The notes under the pieces: model-generated
Seen by the model: the letters and a program-made list of their open reading frames with translations, nothing else
What the model was told of the DNA's origin: nothing
The model's database searches: none
NCBI GenBank assembly: GCA_041741095.1
Contig: JBGSKQ010000111.1
Location: forward strand, 62,001-126,000
Direction of reading: 5' to 3'
DNA length: 64,000 bases
From: UBA6168 sp041741095
Lineage (GTDB): Bacteria > Bacteroidota > Bacteroidia > Chitinophagales > Saprospiraceae
Shown: piece after piece, positions 44,535 through 53,800 of the stretch
Layout of the letters: every line of letters starts with the position of its first letter
Position numbering within the stretch: position 1 is the first letter of the stretch
Made by a program: the position numbers and the translations under genes

Positions 44535-45563
44535 TTAATTTTGAAAGCATTGCTTCTTCATTTGATAAACAGCCCCGCCGGGAAGAAAATCTGAGCCTTT
44601 ATAATAGGTCTTTGGGCCGTCCAAGAAATTGTTTTTGGAGTTGGTATCCTGTTGGTGGTGGAAAGTCCAGCCTGCAAACATATACTCGTTGTTTTGGTGG
44701 AACGGAAGTGTGACACCACCGTCGAGGATGGCTGTCATGCCTCTATCCAAAAACCAATAGGGATAGGCCAATAAAACATGTTTGTTTTCATTCAATTCGC
44801 TGCCGATATAAGCACCAATGGCATAATCTCCCTCCACTTGGCTCCTCCAATTCTCCAACCAAAAGTCGTTCTTCATGATTGGATAGAATGTAATCGTTTG
44901 GCCTCCTTGGTTCGAGCCTAACCGATAGCACCAATCAAAGGCTACCAAGTCACCACTTGTGCTGTAAGTATCGTTTGGAACTAAGCTAAAAGTCCTTATC
45001 AATTCAAAGGTGTACCTCCATTCATGGCCTTCAGGTATTGGGCCATACAACCAGAATTTGCCATGATTGTCACGGTCGCCCGAGCAGAGGTATTTGCCCG
45101 AATAAACATGCTTGATATAGTAGCGATTGCTTCCTACGTTCTCGAATTGGAAGGCATACCTGGCTTCGTGCCCCTTCGGCATCGGCCCCCACATCCACAC
45201 ATTGCCCATGTTTTCCTTTTTATCTGAGCACAAATATTTGCCGGAATATGTATGCTTCAAATAGTATTTCCCATCACCTGCTGGTTCTGTAATGAAAATA
45301 TACCGCTCAACATGCCCTTCTGGAATCGGCCCCCACATCCAGAAATTTTCTCCATTTACCTTCTTATCAGAGCAGAGGTATTTGCCAGAATACAGGTGCT
45401 TGAGAAAAACCTCATCATTGTCCTTTGGCGTTTGGGCATTCAACCCAAGGGGGATATTTATGAAGCTGAACAACAATGGGAACAAAGCAATTGCATAGAA
45501 ATATTGGGCAACAGGATATGCAGCAGCTTTGAAGTTTGCACAGTTTTGAAATGGATTTTTCAT
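44535..45563 (-). CDS. secreted protein with three 47-aa repeats, probable beta-trefoil
   Basis: 342 aa. A hydrophobic segment at about 20-43 ending LNAQ is a signal peptide. Residues of about 48-190 contain three tandem repeats of about 47 aa, each of the form (Y/F)L/IKH.YSGKYLCS...N....W.(W/Y)GP.P.GHE.RY.F. Three such repeats are the hallmark of a beta-trefoil (fascin, ricin-B or MIR-like), though I do not recognise the exact family. The C-terminal 150 aa (from SLVPNDTYST) are a separate domain rich in aromatic residues with no family I know. There is no T9SS tail. A secreted sugar- or surface-binding role is a guess. Confidence 0.55.
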   Translation of the reverse strand: MKNPFQNCANFKAAAYPVAQYFYAIALFPLLFSFINIPLGLNAQTPKDNDEVFLKHLYSGKYLCSDKKVNGENFWMWGPIPEGHVERYIFITEPAGDGKYYLKHTYSGKYLCSDKKENMGNVWMWGPMPKGHEARYAFQFENVGSNRYYIKHVYSGKYLCSGDRDNHGKFWLYGPIPEGHEWRYTFELIRTFSLVPNDTYSTSGDLVAFDWCYRLGSNQGGQTITFYPIMKNDFWLENWRSQVEGDYAIGAYIGSELNENKHVLLAYPYWFLDRGMTAILDGGVTLPFHQNNEYMFAGWTFHHQQDTNSKNNFLDGPKTYYKGSDFLPGGAVYQMKKQCFQN

Positions 45564-45672
45564 GACTTAGAATTTATTGTGAAAAGAAATGGCAAGATTG
45601 TTTACAAAGCGTTAATGCCTTGAAAATTAACTTAGTAGAGAATTCGTCGATAGATTGAATTGTAATGTAAAA

Positions 45673-45700
45673 TCCGCCCCATTGACCCCAACGGGGCGGA
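45673..45700 (-). terminator. terminator after the 169-aa lipoprotein
   Basis: The 8-bp stem TCCGCCCC (45673-45680) / GGGGCGGA (45693-45700) has a 12-nt loop. On the minus strand TTTTACATTAC follows. Confidence 0.7.
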
Positions 45701-45718
45701 AGGTTCTAAAGGCCTTAG

Positions 45719-46228
45719 CTATTTTGGTTCGGTGACTTCACCCGTACCACTCAGGGTGTTCACGCCGGTGGTAGGGTCAACTTGGCCAGTCGTGTTGAAC
45801 CAACCTTGTGCATCTTTCCATTTGCCCGTGCCTCCGTCAATCCGCAGGTAGGTCTTGTTGGAAAAATCGGCGAACATATAGTACTCGCCCACATAAATCA
45901 GTTCGTCGCCGTCCTCGTCCACCGTGGTAATCGTACACTCACCTGTGAACCCGCCAATTTTTGGGTCAAATACTGGCAGTGGCAGTTCCATGAAACTCAG
46001 GGTCTCGTCCACCGCCCCGAAGAGGGCAGAAGTACCGTCCACCACGTATTTTTTAGGGGACATGAAAGTGGAGCCATCTGGTATCAGAACCTCCCAAAAA
46101 CCTGCACTTGGGTCGGGTGTATTGGTGAAATTGCCAGTGAGGGCGACATAAGGGGTGATGACCTCTTTTTCACAGGATGCAAAGGCAAAAGCGATTGCGA
46201 GCAGCGAGAAAAAAATGAGCTTTTTCAT
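45719..46228 (-). CDS. lipoprotein with C-terminal GTG.W..A.G repeat-like barrel
   Basis: 169 aa. The lipoprotein signal is MKKLIFFSLLAIAFAFASC with Cys19. The mature protein is beta-rich. Its tail TYLRIDGGTGKWKDAQGWFNTTG followed by LSGTGEV resembles the GGTG-A-G pattern of allene-oxide-cyclase-like beta barrels. That similarity is weak. It is a separate unit from the repeat protein downstream, with a terminator between them. Function unknown. Confidence 0.6.
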   Translation of the reverse strand: MKKLIFFSLLAIAFAFASCEKEVITPYVALTGNFTNTPDPSAGFWEVLIPDGSTFMSPKKYVVDGTSALFGAVDETLSFMELPLPVFDPKIGGFTGECTITTVDEDGDELIYVGEYYMFADFSNKTYLRIDGGTGKWKDAQGWFNTTGQVDPTTGVNTLSGTGEVTEPK

Positions 46229-46477
46229 GGTAGGGAATTTAAAGTGAAAAAATCAAGAAGGAAAAATTCAAGGCAAGAACCCCAACTTTTTTTCTTCTTT
46301 TGAACAGCTCAAAAATGACCTGCTTTACCTCCGAAGCTCCTATCTTCTTGTTTCAATAGCTGGACAAACCACCCGTAATTGCTGGATTCTTGTTCCAAAA
46401 ACTGCAATATTGTTTCATGCGCCTTTCTACCCAACTATTTGCCCCAAATGACTGTCTATCAAGTAAAATCTAAAGCC
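46229..46477. other. divergent intergenic region between two lipoprotein genes
   Basis: 249 nt with AT-rich promoter-like sequence for two divergent lipoprotein genes. An in-frame extension of the forward gene reaches 46379 but is Cys-rich and unlike a signal peptide, so I leave it out. No hairpin or full -7 box is obvious. Confidence 0.4.
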
Positions 46478-46798
46478 ATGAAAAATTTCATCTTGCTGTT
46501 GTTTTTGACCACGCTCGCCTTTTCCTGTGGTGATAAATCAGATGCCGACCTCAGCAGCGGCGATGCCATGCTGACGGGAATAGATATGCGCAAATGTGCC
46601 AGCCCATATTGCGGCGGCTGGTTCCTCGAAATGGACGGGGAGACGCTTCGATTTTTGGAAATACCCTCTGATACGGATATTGATTTCAATTCCGAACTGG
46701 AATTTCCAATACCCGTGGAGGTGGAATGGACGGAATACGACAATTGGTGGGGCGATATCGAGGGCCTGATTAAGGTTGAGAAAATCTATAGAAAGTAA
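46478..46798 (+). CDS. small lipoprotein of unknown function
   Basis: 106 aa from the ATG at 46478 with the lipoprotein signal MKNFILLLFLTTLAFSC (Cys17). The mature part begins with a polar linker and has the pattern MRKCASPYCGGWFLEMDGE with two Cys, then VEVEWTEYDNWWGDIEGLIKVEKI. It is convergent with the response regulator gene. No family recognised. Confidence 0.6.
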   Translation: MKNFILLLFLTTLAFSCGDKSDADLSSGDAMLTGIDMRKCASPYCGGWFLEMDGETLRFLEIPSDTDIDFNSELEFPIPVEVEWTEYDNWWGDIEGLIKVEKIYRK

Positions 46799-46815
46799 TA
46801 AGCCTTTTCAATGCT

Positions 46816-47580
46816 TCAAACTTGCTTTTCAACCCCTTTTGGACTGCCCTTCCGAATATCACTTGGTGGCACCCCGAACTCATGGACAAAGACCCTGCTG
46901 AAATAATTGGCATCCGAAAACCCCGTCTCGTAGGCGATTTCAGACACCGATTTTGTGGTGTTGAGCAGTAGTTCCCTCGCTTTTTCCAACCTGAAGCTAC
47001 GTATAAAATGGGAGGCTGACTGCCCCGTGAGCGCCATCAATTTGCGGTGCAACTGCACCCGGCTGATGTCGAGTGCCCGGTAAAGTTCCTCAATGCCGAA
47101 AGCTTCATTGCCAAAATTCTGTCCGAGGATGGCTTTGGCATTTTTCAAAAACAACTCGTCCAAGCCGTTGGTATGCGGGGCTTCCGCTTCCTTGGCGTTC
47201 GAACTGTACTTGATACGCATTTTTTCCCGCTGTACAAATAAGTTTCGGAGGCAAACGAGCAATTCCCGTTTGTTAAACGGCTTGGTGAGGTAGGCGTCGG
47301 CACCCTGTTCCAAGCCAATGATGCGGCTAGCCGAGTCGGCACGGGCGGTGAGCAGCACGATGGGAATATGGCAGGTACGGAAGTCCTTTTTGAGCGTGCG
47401 ACAAACTTCGAAGCCATCTTTTTTTGGCATCATCACATCGCTGAGGATGAGGTCGGGCACCTGCTCGATGGCTCTCTGGATGCCCTCTTCCCCGTCGTTG
47501 GCAATCAGCAGCCGGAATTTCGGGCCGAGCACCACTTGAAGGTATTGGCTAAGTTCCGGGTTGTCCTCGATGACCAGCAA
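46816..47580 (-). CDS. response regulator with AraC-type DNA-binding domain (C-terminal half of a split hybrid system)
   Basis: 254 aa as read from a TTG at 47580; no ATG exists in frame nearby. The receiver domain (about 1-115) has VIEDNPELSQYL, the phospho-Asp in ILSDVMMPKKDGFEV, LLTARAD and LTKPFNKREL. A linker is followed by an AraC helix-turn-helix pair (about 150-240) with HFIRSFRLEKARELLLNTTKSVSEIAYETGFSDANYFSRVF. It overlaps the histidine kinase by 76 nt in the -1 frame. Kinase and regulator are typical parts of one HTCS-like hybrid protein, so this gene is probably a frameshifted piece of it. Confidence 0.85.
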   Translation of the reverse strand: MLVIEDNPELSQYLQVVLGPKFRLLIANDGEEGIQRAIEQVPDLILSDVMMPKKDGFEVCRTLKKDFRTCHIPIVLLTARADSASRIIGLEQGADAYLTKPFNKRELLVCLRNLFVQREKMRIKYSSNAKEAEAPHTNGLDELFLKNAKAILGQNFGNEAFGIEELYRALDISRVQLHRKLMALTGQSASHFIRSFRLEKARELLLNTTKSVSEIAYETGFSDANYFSRVFVHEFGVPPSDIRKGSPKGVEKQV

Positions 47581-49010
47581 CTGGGCATGGCTTCGTTTTC
47601 TTTTTCGATGAAAAAAGGAGCCAAGTCAACTGGTTCGGGTTTTGGTGCTGGCGCAATGGGCGCAGCCGCCGCTTGCACGGGCGCACGGTGGGTCACGGGC
47701 AGGCTGACGCTAAACTCCGATCCAATGCCCTGTTTGCTCTGCACCGAAATCTGCCCGCCCATGAGCCGTACGTACTCCCGCACGAGCGTCAGGCCGATGC
47801 CGCTGCCCTCCTCATAGCGTTGTTGCTCGCCTTCCACCCGATAGAAACGGTCGAAGATATAGCCCAATTTATCGGCAGGGATGCCGATGCCCGTGTCCTT
47901 CACATGGAGGGTAAACAAGCTGGGCGTGGCATGAAAATTCAGGTAAACATCACCCCCGGCTGGGGTATATTTGAGGGCATTGGAGAGCAGGTTGCCCAGC
48001 ATTTCCTCCATTTTCTCTGGGTCGAAATCCATCATAAAGCTTTGGTTTTCAGGCAAATAATGCAGCCTCACCTGTCGGTGCTCGGCCAAGCCTTTGAAGG
48101 AATTGAACACGTATTTGGTAAAAGCAGCTACGTCCGATTGCACCAAGTTCAATGGCATGGAACCAGCTTCTAAGCGGGCGAGGTTCAGCATTTGGTTTAC
48201 CAAGCGGAGCAGTTTGTTGGCGTTGCGCTGGATGGCTTCCGTGCGCTCTCGGTGTTGTTGTTGGGGGGCTTCCTGCATCAATTCGGCCATGCCGCCGATA
48301 ACCGTGAGCGGGGTTCTGAACTCGTGGGCAATATTGGCAAACATGCGGGTTTTCATTTCATCGGCCTCTTGCAGGCGCTGGGCTTTCAGCTTCGCAATTT
48401 CCGCTTGGTTGCGATAGACGAAGAAAACGAGTATCAAGATATTGGCGGACAGCCAAAACGAGTTCAAGACAAAAAGGAGCTGGTTTTTCCAAGGCACCAT
48501 TTCGGCGGCAGGCGTCAGTTTTGCGTGCAAAACCGCAGCAATGACAAGGGTAGTGATGTATAAAAGGAAGGTCCACCAAAGCATCCTTGTGCTGGGGTAA
48601 ATCATCGAATAGACCACACAGGTAAGCCCAACGAAAATCAGCCCGCCAGAATGGGTAATGCCGCCCAATTTCAGCATGGCCCAAAAGGCGAGCAGGATAT
48701 TGAAGGTATTGCTCACCACAACGAACCATTTCAGGCCCCGCCTAAGCGTGGTGAAGAGGATAAAATGGGCCACAAAAAATGCCAGCAGCGCCAACCCGTA
48801 CTTGGTCAGTATTGACAGCGCCAATTGCCATGTCAATACGGTCATCAAGGCTACGATGCCGAACAAGGCGAAGCTGCCAAGCAGGTAGGATTTTTTTTGG
48901 GTGAACAACTCTTCCGAGTCATCGGGACGGGCGACCCTCCGGCCCATCCATACATCGAAGCGCTGCAATAGGGGGATGTCCATCTGGCGGAATTTTACTG
49001 TGTTTCCCAA
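47505..49010 (-). CDS. membrane sensor histidine kinase (N-terminal half of a split hybrid system)
   Basis: 501 aa, or 492 aa if the ATG at 48983 (MDIPLLQRFDVW) is used. Six transmembrane helices at about 45-215 with short loops replace a large periplasmic sensor. A coiled linker leads to HisKA (FANIAHEFRTPLTVIGG) and HATPase (LGNLLSNALKYTPAGG, DTGIGIP, GSGIGLTLVREYV). After APFFIEKENEA the frame runs out at 47505 with sequence unlike any domain, while the receiver domain continues in the -1 frame. Expected targets are the metal genes transcribed divergently from it. Confidence 0.88.
   Translation of the reverse strand: MGNTVKFRQMDIPLLQRFDVWMGRRVARPDDSEELFTQKKSYLLGSFALFGIVALMTVLTWQLALSILTKYGLALLAFFVAHFILFTTLRRGLKWFVVVSNTFNILLAFWAMLKLGGITHSGGLIFVGLTCVVYSMIYPSTRMLWWTFLLYITTLVIAAVLHAKLTPAAEMVPWKNQLLFVLNSFWLSANILILVFFVYRNQAEIAKLKAQRLQEADEMKTRMFANIAHEFRTPLTVIGGMAELMQEAPQQQHRERTEAIQRNANKLLRLVNQMLNLARLEAGSMPLNLVQSDVAAFTKYVFNSFKGLAEHRQVRLHYLPENQSFMMDFDPEKMEEMLGNLLSNALKYTPAGGDVYLNFHATPSLFTLHVKDTGIGIPADKLGYIFDRFYRVEGEQQRYEEGSGIGLTLVREYVRLMGGQISVQSKQGIGSEFSVSLPVTHRAPVQAAAAPIAPAPKPEPVDLAPFFIEKENEAMPSCWSSRTTRNLANTFKWCSARNSGC
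47610..47616 (-). promoter_or_regulatory. candidate -1 slippery heptamer
   Basis: In the kinase zero frame the codons read CCT TTT TTC, giving the heptamer T TTT TTC. A -1 slip there enters a frame with no stop codon until the end of the response regulator, making one protein of about 731 aa. A one-base deletion (natural or an assembly error) explains the same data. Confidence 0.35.
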
Positions 49011-49145
49011 ATATGCGGCGACAAGTCATTCAACGAGATGATTTTAAGAAGCGGATGCAGTGATTTTTTAACAAAACCTTACCAGGCTTTGTGATGAATG
49101 TCATCAATTCGGGAAGGTGCATTGAAGGATTTTTGCAAAAATTTT

Positions 49146-49535
49146 ATGCGTAAGCCTTTGTCCATATTCCTGCTTTTTTTGTTTCTGTTCGCTACACTGG
49201 TACCGGGACAGACTCAGGAAGAATTGACAAGGATGCCGATGCTTTGGAAGCATTTTGTCCAACATCGTGAAGCAACGGCAACCACTTTTTTTCAATATTT
49301 GGAACTGCATTACGGCAGCGGTTTTGCAAAACACAAACCAGCGCACGACCATTCTAAACTGCCCATGAAAAGTGGCGAAAACCACTTGCACGCTCCGGTG
49401 CCCGCCGACTTGCCGAAACTTTCTATCAACCATTTCCAGCAAAATTTTTTGGATAAAACAGCGCCTTTTTACGCTGGCCCGACCTACACCTTTCTTTTAT
49501 TTGCTGAGATTTGGCAGCCACCCCGAAACTGCTGA
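49146..49535 (+). CDS. His-rich secreted protein A (HDHS..LPMK family)
   Basis: 129 aa from the ATG at 49146. The signal peptide MRKPLSIFLLFLFLFATLVPGQ is followed by a helical part (EELTRMPMLWKHFVQHRE) and HYGSGFAKHKPAHDHSKLPMKSGENHLHA, rich in His. It ends with EIWQPPRNC. A paralog with the same pattern is at 50278-50670. The motif and the adjacent metal efflux pump suggest a periplasmic metal-binding protein. No named family is known to me. Confidence 0.65.
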   Translation: MRKPLSIFLLFLFLFATLVPGQTQEELTRMPMLWKHFVQHREATATTFFQYLELHYGSGFAKHKPAHDHSKLPMKSGENHLHAPVPADLPKLSINHFQQNFLDKTAPFYAGPTYTFLLFAEIWQPPRNC

Positions 49536-49730
49536 TGCTTTGAGAGTTAATTATTCATAAAGTATTTTATCATTTACAACCTTGATTTTCAACGTTTTAG
49601 TTAATGACAAAATGACCAATGACTAATGACGCAAAGCACTAATTTCCCTCGCCCCATTTATTAAGGAATGGGCAAAATGTAACCTTCCTTTCGCTAATCA
49701 GCTGATTTTCAGCATTAAAAAAATATAATA
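49536..49730. repeat. tandem AATGAC words in the gap after protein A
   Basis: Within this gap AATGAC(AA), AATGACC, AATGACT and AATGAC stand in a row (about 49602-49630). There is no inverted partner, so no hairpin forms. The rest is AT-rich leader for the next gene. Confidence 0.4.
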
Positions 49731-50234
49731 ATGGACGCAACACATTTGCATCTGTTGCTCAACCATTTTCCTATAATCGGATCATTGTTGGGCATTGGCG
49801 TGATGGCATACGGCTATCTCACGTCATCAGCACAAGTCAAAAAAACTGCCCTTTGGATTTGGGCTGCTATGGCCGCTGTAGCCATTCCCGTCTTTCTTAC
49901 AGGAGAACCAGCCGAAGAGAGCGTGGAGAGCATCGCCAGCGTTTCCGAAGCACTGATTGAACAACACGAAGAAGCCGCCGAATTAGCCCTTTGGTTGATG
50001 GAGGCTCTTGGGTTGCTATCACTTGCGACCTTAGCCGTCGGCTGGAAAAAGGACGCCCTTTCTAAGCCGCTGGTATTGCTTGCCACAGTGCTCAGCTTGG
50101 CCACGTTCGCAGCTATGGCCCACACGGGCTACCTCGGCGGGCAAATACGCCACTCAGAAATTCGGAGTAGCATGGCCGCTAACAGTGGTGCTGAAGCCGA
50201 TGGTGGTGAAAGAGAATCAGGCGACGACGATTAA
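49731..50234 (+). CDS. DUF2231-like four-helix membrane protein
   Basis: 167 aa. The opening MDATHLHLLLNHFPIIGSLLGIGVMAYGYL has a conserved His and matches the start of DUF2231-type membrane proteins. Further helices are WIWAAMAAVAIPVFLTGEPA, LALWLMEALGLLSLATLAVGW and VLLATVLSLATFAAMAHTGYLGG. The segment SEALIEQHEEAAE lies between helices and the tail is acidic. Members are found beside metal-resistance or cytochrome genes. It sits between two His-rich secreted proteins, which suggests a shared role at the membrane. Confidence 0.6.
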   Translation: MDATHLHLLLNHFPIIGSLLGIGVMAYGYLTSSAQVKKTALWIWAAMAAVAIPVFLTGEPAEESVESIASVSEALIEQHEEAAELALWLMEALGLLSLATLAVGWKKDALSKPLVLLATVLSLATFAAMAHTGYLGGQIRHSEIRSSMAANSGAEADGGERESGDDD

Positions 50235-50262
50235 AAAAAGCCGACCCCAAATTCCATTTTTC

Positions 50263-50270
50263 TATATTTG
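50263..50270 (+). promoter_or_regulatory. -7 box of His-rich protein B
   Basis: TATATTTG is a full match to the Bacteroidota -7 box. It ends 7 nt before the ATG at 50278, so the transcript would be nearly leaderless. Confidence 0.5.
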
Positions 50271-50277
50271 CCGCAAC

Positions 50278-50670
50278 ATGAGAAAAATCATCGCCAAATC
50301 TTTACTCACATTGTTCCTGTTCGGTGCCCTTGTGCCCGCCCAGGCCAAGGAGGAATTGGCGAAGCTGCCCGGCCTGCTCGAACACTTCAAGGAGCACAAG
50401 TTCGAAGACCCTTCCATTAGCTTTCTTGCTTTTTATAAAATGCACTATGGTGCCGATTTTGCGCAGCACCAAACCGACCACGACCACTCCGGCTTGCCGA
50501 TGAAGCACCACTGTGACCATGTGCATGCTTCTGCTTTAGCGTTGCTGCCGCAGCAATGTTTCACCCCATCCATTTCGCTGGTATCAACAAACGGCAACCA
50601 GCCTGTTTTCATTGACCAATCTTATTCTTTTTCCCTTCCCAACGACATCTGGCAGCCGCCACGAGCCTGA
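50278..50670 (+). CDS. His-rich secreted protein B (HDHS..LPMK family)
   Basis: 130 aa. The signal peptide MRKIIAKSLLTLFLFGALVPAQA leads into EELAKLPGLLEHFKEHK, then HYGADFAQHQTDHDHSGLPMKHHCDHVHA with many His and one Cys. The C-terminus DIWQPPRA matches protein A at 49146. The two aligned copies share the same spacing of HYG, HDHS, LPMK and the HxHA ending. It stands immediately before the RND pump. A role as periplasmic metal chaperone or buffer is inferred. Confidence 0.68.
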   Translation: MRKIIAKSLLTLFLFGALVPAQAKEELAKLPGLLEHFKEHKFEDPSISFLAFYKMHYGADFAQHQTDHDHSGLPMKHHCDHVHASALALLPQQCFTPSISLVSTNGNQPVFIDQSYSFSLPNDIWQPPRA

Positions 50671-50674
50671 TTTT

Positions 50675-50876
50675 ACGATTTACGATTTTGGATTTACCCT
50701 GTCTGCCGACAGGCAGGGATTGCGCCTGACCGTTCAGTTTGGATTAATTTCAAAGTGTTGACCGTCAGCTCATTATCACGATTCATCCTTGTAAATCAAG
50801 CCTTCCAATAGCGCCTTTCCGAGCGCCCCTAATCGTAAATCGTTCCCGACCTCTGTCGGGATAAATCGTAAATCGT
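50675..50876. repeat. long-range word inverted repeat with nested hairpins before the RND pump
   Basis: ACGATTTACGATTT at 50675-50688 is the reverse complement of AATCGTAAATCGT, which occurs twice, at 50831-50843 and 50864-50876. Between the two copies lies the hairpin TCCCGAC-CTCT-GTCGGGA (50844-50861). A second palindrome, CCCTGTCTGCCGACAGGCAGGG, stands at 50697-50718. The last copy ends 3 nt before the pump start at 50880. Confidence 0.75.
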
Positions 50877-50879
50877 CTC

Positions 50880-53800
50880 ATGCTGGATTCCATTATTTCT
50901 TTCTCAATAAAAAACAAAACCATCGTCGCCCTCGGCACCTTAGCCTTGGCCGTTTGGGGCATCTTCGCCTTCACCCGGCTGCCCATTGACGCCATTCCCG
51001 ACATCACCAACAACCAAGCGCAGGTGCTCACGGTCTGCCCCACCTTGGCCACGCCAGAGGTGGAGCAGTTCATCACCTACCCCATCGAAAGCGCCGTGCG
51101 GAGCATTCCCGGTGTGCTCGAATTGCGGAGCATCAGCCGCTTCGGACTGAGCGTGGTGACGGTCGTTTTCGACGAGGACATTGACAAATACCTCATCCGC
51201 CAGCTCATCAGCGAGAAGCTGAAAATGGCGGAGGAGCAAATCCCCGCTGGCTTCGGCACACCGGAACTGGCCCCTGTTTCCACGGGTTTGGGCGAAATCC
51301 TACACTACCGCATCGAGCCGAAACCGGGCTACGAAGACCGCTACTCGCCCACCGAATTGCGCAGCATCCAGGACTGGATCGTGAAGCGCCAACTGATGGG
51401 CATCCAAGGCGTGGTCGAAATCAACAGCTTTGGCGGCTACCTCAAACAGTACGAAGTGGCCGTGACACCTGCCCGCCTCAAAGCATTCGGCATCGGCATC
51501 GGTGAGGTCTTCGCTGCGCTCGAAAACGCCAACGAAAACACGGGCGGGGCGTACATCGAGAAGAACGCCAACGCCTATTTCATCCGCAGCGAGGGCTTGG
51601 CCAAATCGCTCGACGACATCCGGCAAATCGTGGTAACGAGGTCGGACTCCCCTTTAGGGGCTGGGAGTAACGGGACGCCCATCAAAATCGGCGACATTGG
51701 CGAAGTAAAAATCGGCCACGCCATGCGCTATGGCGCCGTCAGCCACAATGGCGAGGGCGAAATCGTGCTCGGCATCGTGATGATGCTCAAGGGCGAGAAC
51801 GCCGCCAACGTCATCCAACGGGTGAAGGAGCGGGTGGCGCAAATCCAGTCGTCGCTGCCGGAAGGAATCACCATCACCACGTTTTTGGACCGGGAAAAAC
51901 TGGTGGACCGCACCATCGCCACCGTCCAGAAAAACCTCATCGAGGGGGCGCTCATCGTCATTTTCATCCTCGTGCTACTAGTCGGCAATTTCCGGGCGGG
52001 CCTCATTATCGCCTCAGTCATCCCGCTGTCCATGCTCTTTGCGCTGGGCATGATGCAGTTGACGGGCGTCAGTGCCAACCTCATGTCGCTCGGTGCGATT
52101 GACTTCGGTTTGATTGTGGATGGGGCGGTGATTATCGTCGAGGCGACGCTGCATTTCCTCCACGAAAAGGTTTTTCATCAACGAAAACAGGAGGATGGAA
52201 GCTACGCCAGCATCCAACTTTCGCAAGATGAAATGAACGAGGCGGTGCGTTTTTCTTCCAGTAAAATCATGCGTTCCAGCGTCTTCGGCGTCATTATCAT
52301 CCTCATCGTTTACCTGCCCATCCTGTCGCTCACGGGCGTGGAGGGCAAGATGTTCAAACCGATGGCACAGACCGTCAGCTTTGCCCTTATCGGGGCGCTG
52401 CTGCTCTCGCTGACCTACGTACCAGCCGTCAGCGCCGCTTTTTTGAGCAAGAAACTGAAGGCGGATAAGACCTTCGCCGACCGCATCATCGAGTTTTTCC
52501 AAAGGCTGTATTTGCCCGCACTGAATTTTGCCCTGCAATGGCGGAAGCTGGTCTTGGGCATCACCTTCGCCGTTTTTGTACTCAGTATTTTCCTTTTCTC
52601 CCGAATGGGCGGCGAGTTCATCCCCACCCTCGACGAGGGCGACATCATGATGCACGGCTTTTGCAAGCCCGGCACCTCGCTGACGCAAACGCTGGAAAGT
52701 CATCGGTTGGCGCAAAAAATCATCATGGAGAATTTCCCAGATGAGGTGGAGCAGGTCATCTCAAAAATCGGCAGCGCTGAAATCCCGACCGACCCGATGG
52801 CACCGGAGACCGCCGACAACGTCATTTTATTGAAACCAAAAGAGGAGTGGAAACGGGCGGAAACCAAGGAAGAATTGGTGGAAATGATTGAGGCGAAGGT
52901 CTATGACGTGCCGGGCATGGCCTTCGAATTCACGCAGCCCATCAAGATGCGCTTCGATGAAATGATGACCGGGGTGCGCTCCGATATTGCCGTGAAAATC
53001 TTCGGCGACAACCTCGACAGCCTTGCCCGTGCGGGGCATCGGGTGGAGGGCATCATCAAAAATGTGGCGGGGCTGAACGACCTGAAAGTAGAGCAAATCG
53101 AGGGCTTGCCGCAAATCGTCGCCCGTTACGACTACAACAAAATCGCCCGCTACGGCCTGCACGTAAAGGACGTGAACGAGGCGCTGCGCACTGCTTTTGC
53201 TGGCACGGTCGCTGGCGCAATTTTCGAGGATGAGCGCCGCTTCGACCTCGTCGTGCGCCTCGCCGCCGACCATCGTGCCGACATTGAGGACGTGCGCCAA
53301 CTGCCCATCGCCACCCCGACCGGGCAGCTCATCCCCCTCAGCGAGGTCGCCGATGTGGACTACCGCCCCGGTGCTGCTCAAATCAGCCGGGACGATGGCC
53401 GCCGCCGTATCGTGGTCAGCGCCAACGTGCGGGGCCGTGACGTGGAGAGCGCCATCGCCGACGTGCAGGCTGTTTTGAGTGAAAAACTAAAGCTGCCAAG
53501 CGGCTACTACTACACGTTCGGTGGGCAATTCGAGAACCTAAAAGCAGCCAAAGCCCGCCTCAGCATCGCTGTGCCCGTGGCGCTGTTGCTCATTTTCGGC
53601 TTGTTGTATTTCACCTTTAACTCGTTGAAAGAGAGCACTTTAATCTTTACCGCCATCCCCATGTCGGCGGTAGGGGGCATCTTCGCTTTGCTGCTGCGGG
53701 ACATGCCTTTCAGCATCTCGGCGGGGGTCGGCTTCATCGCCCTGTTCGGCGTGGCGGTGCTAAATGGCATCGTGCTCATTTCCTATTTCAAACAGTTGGA

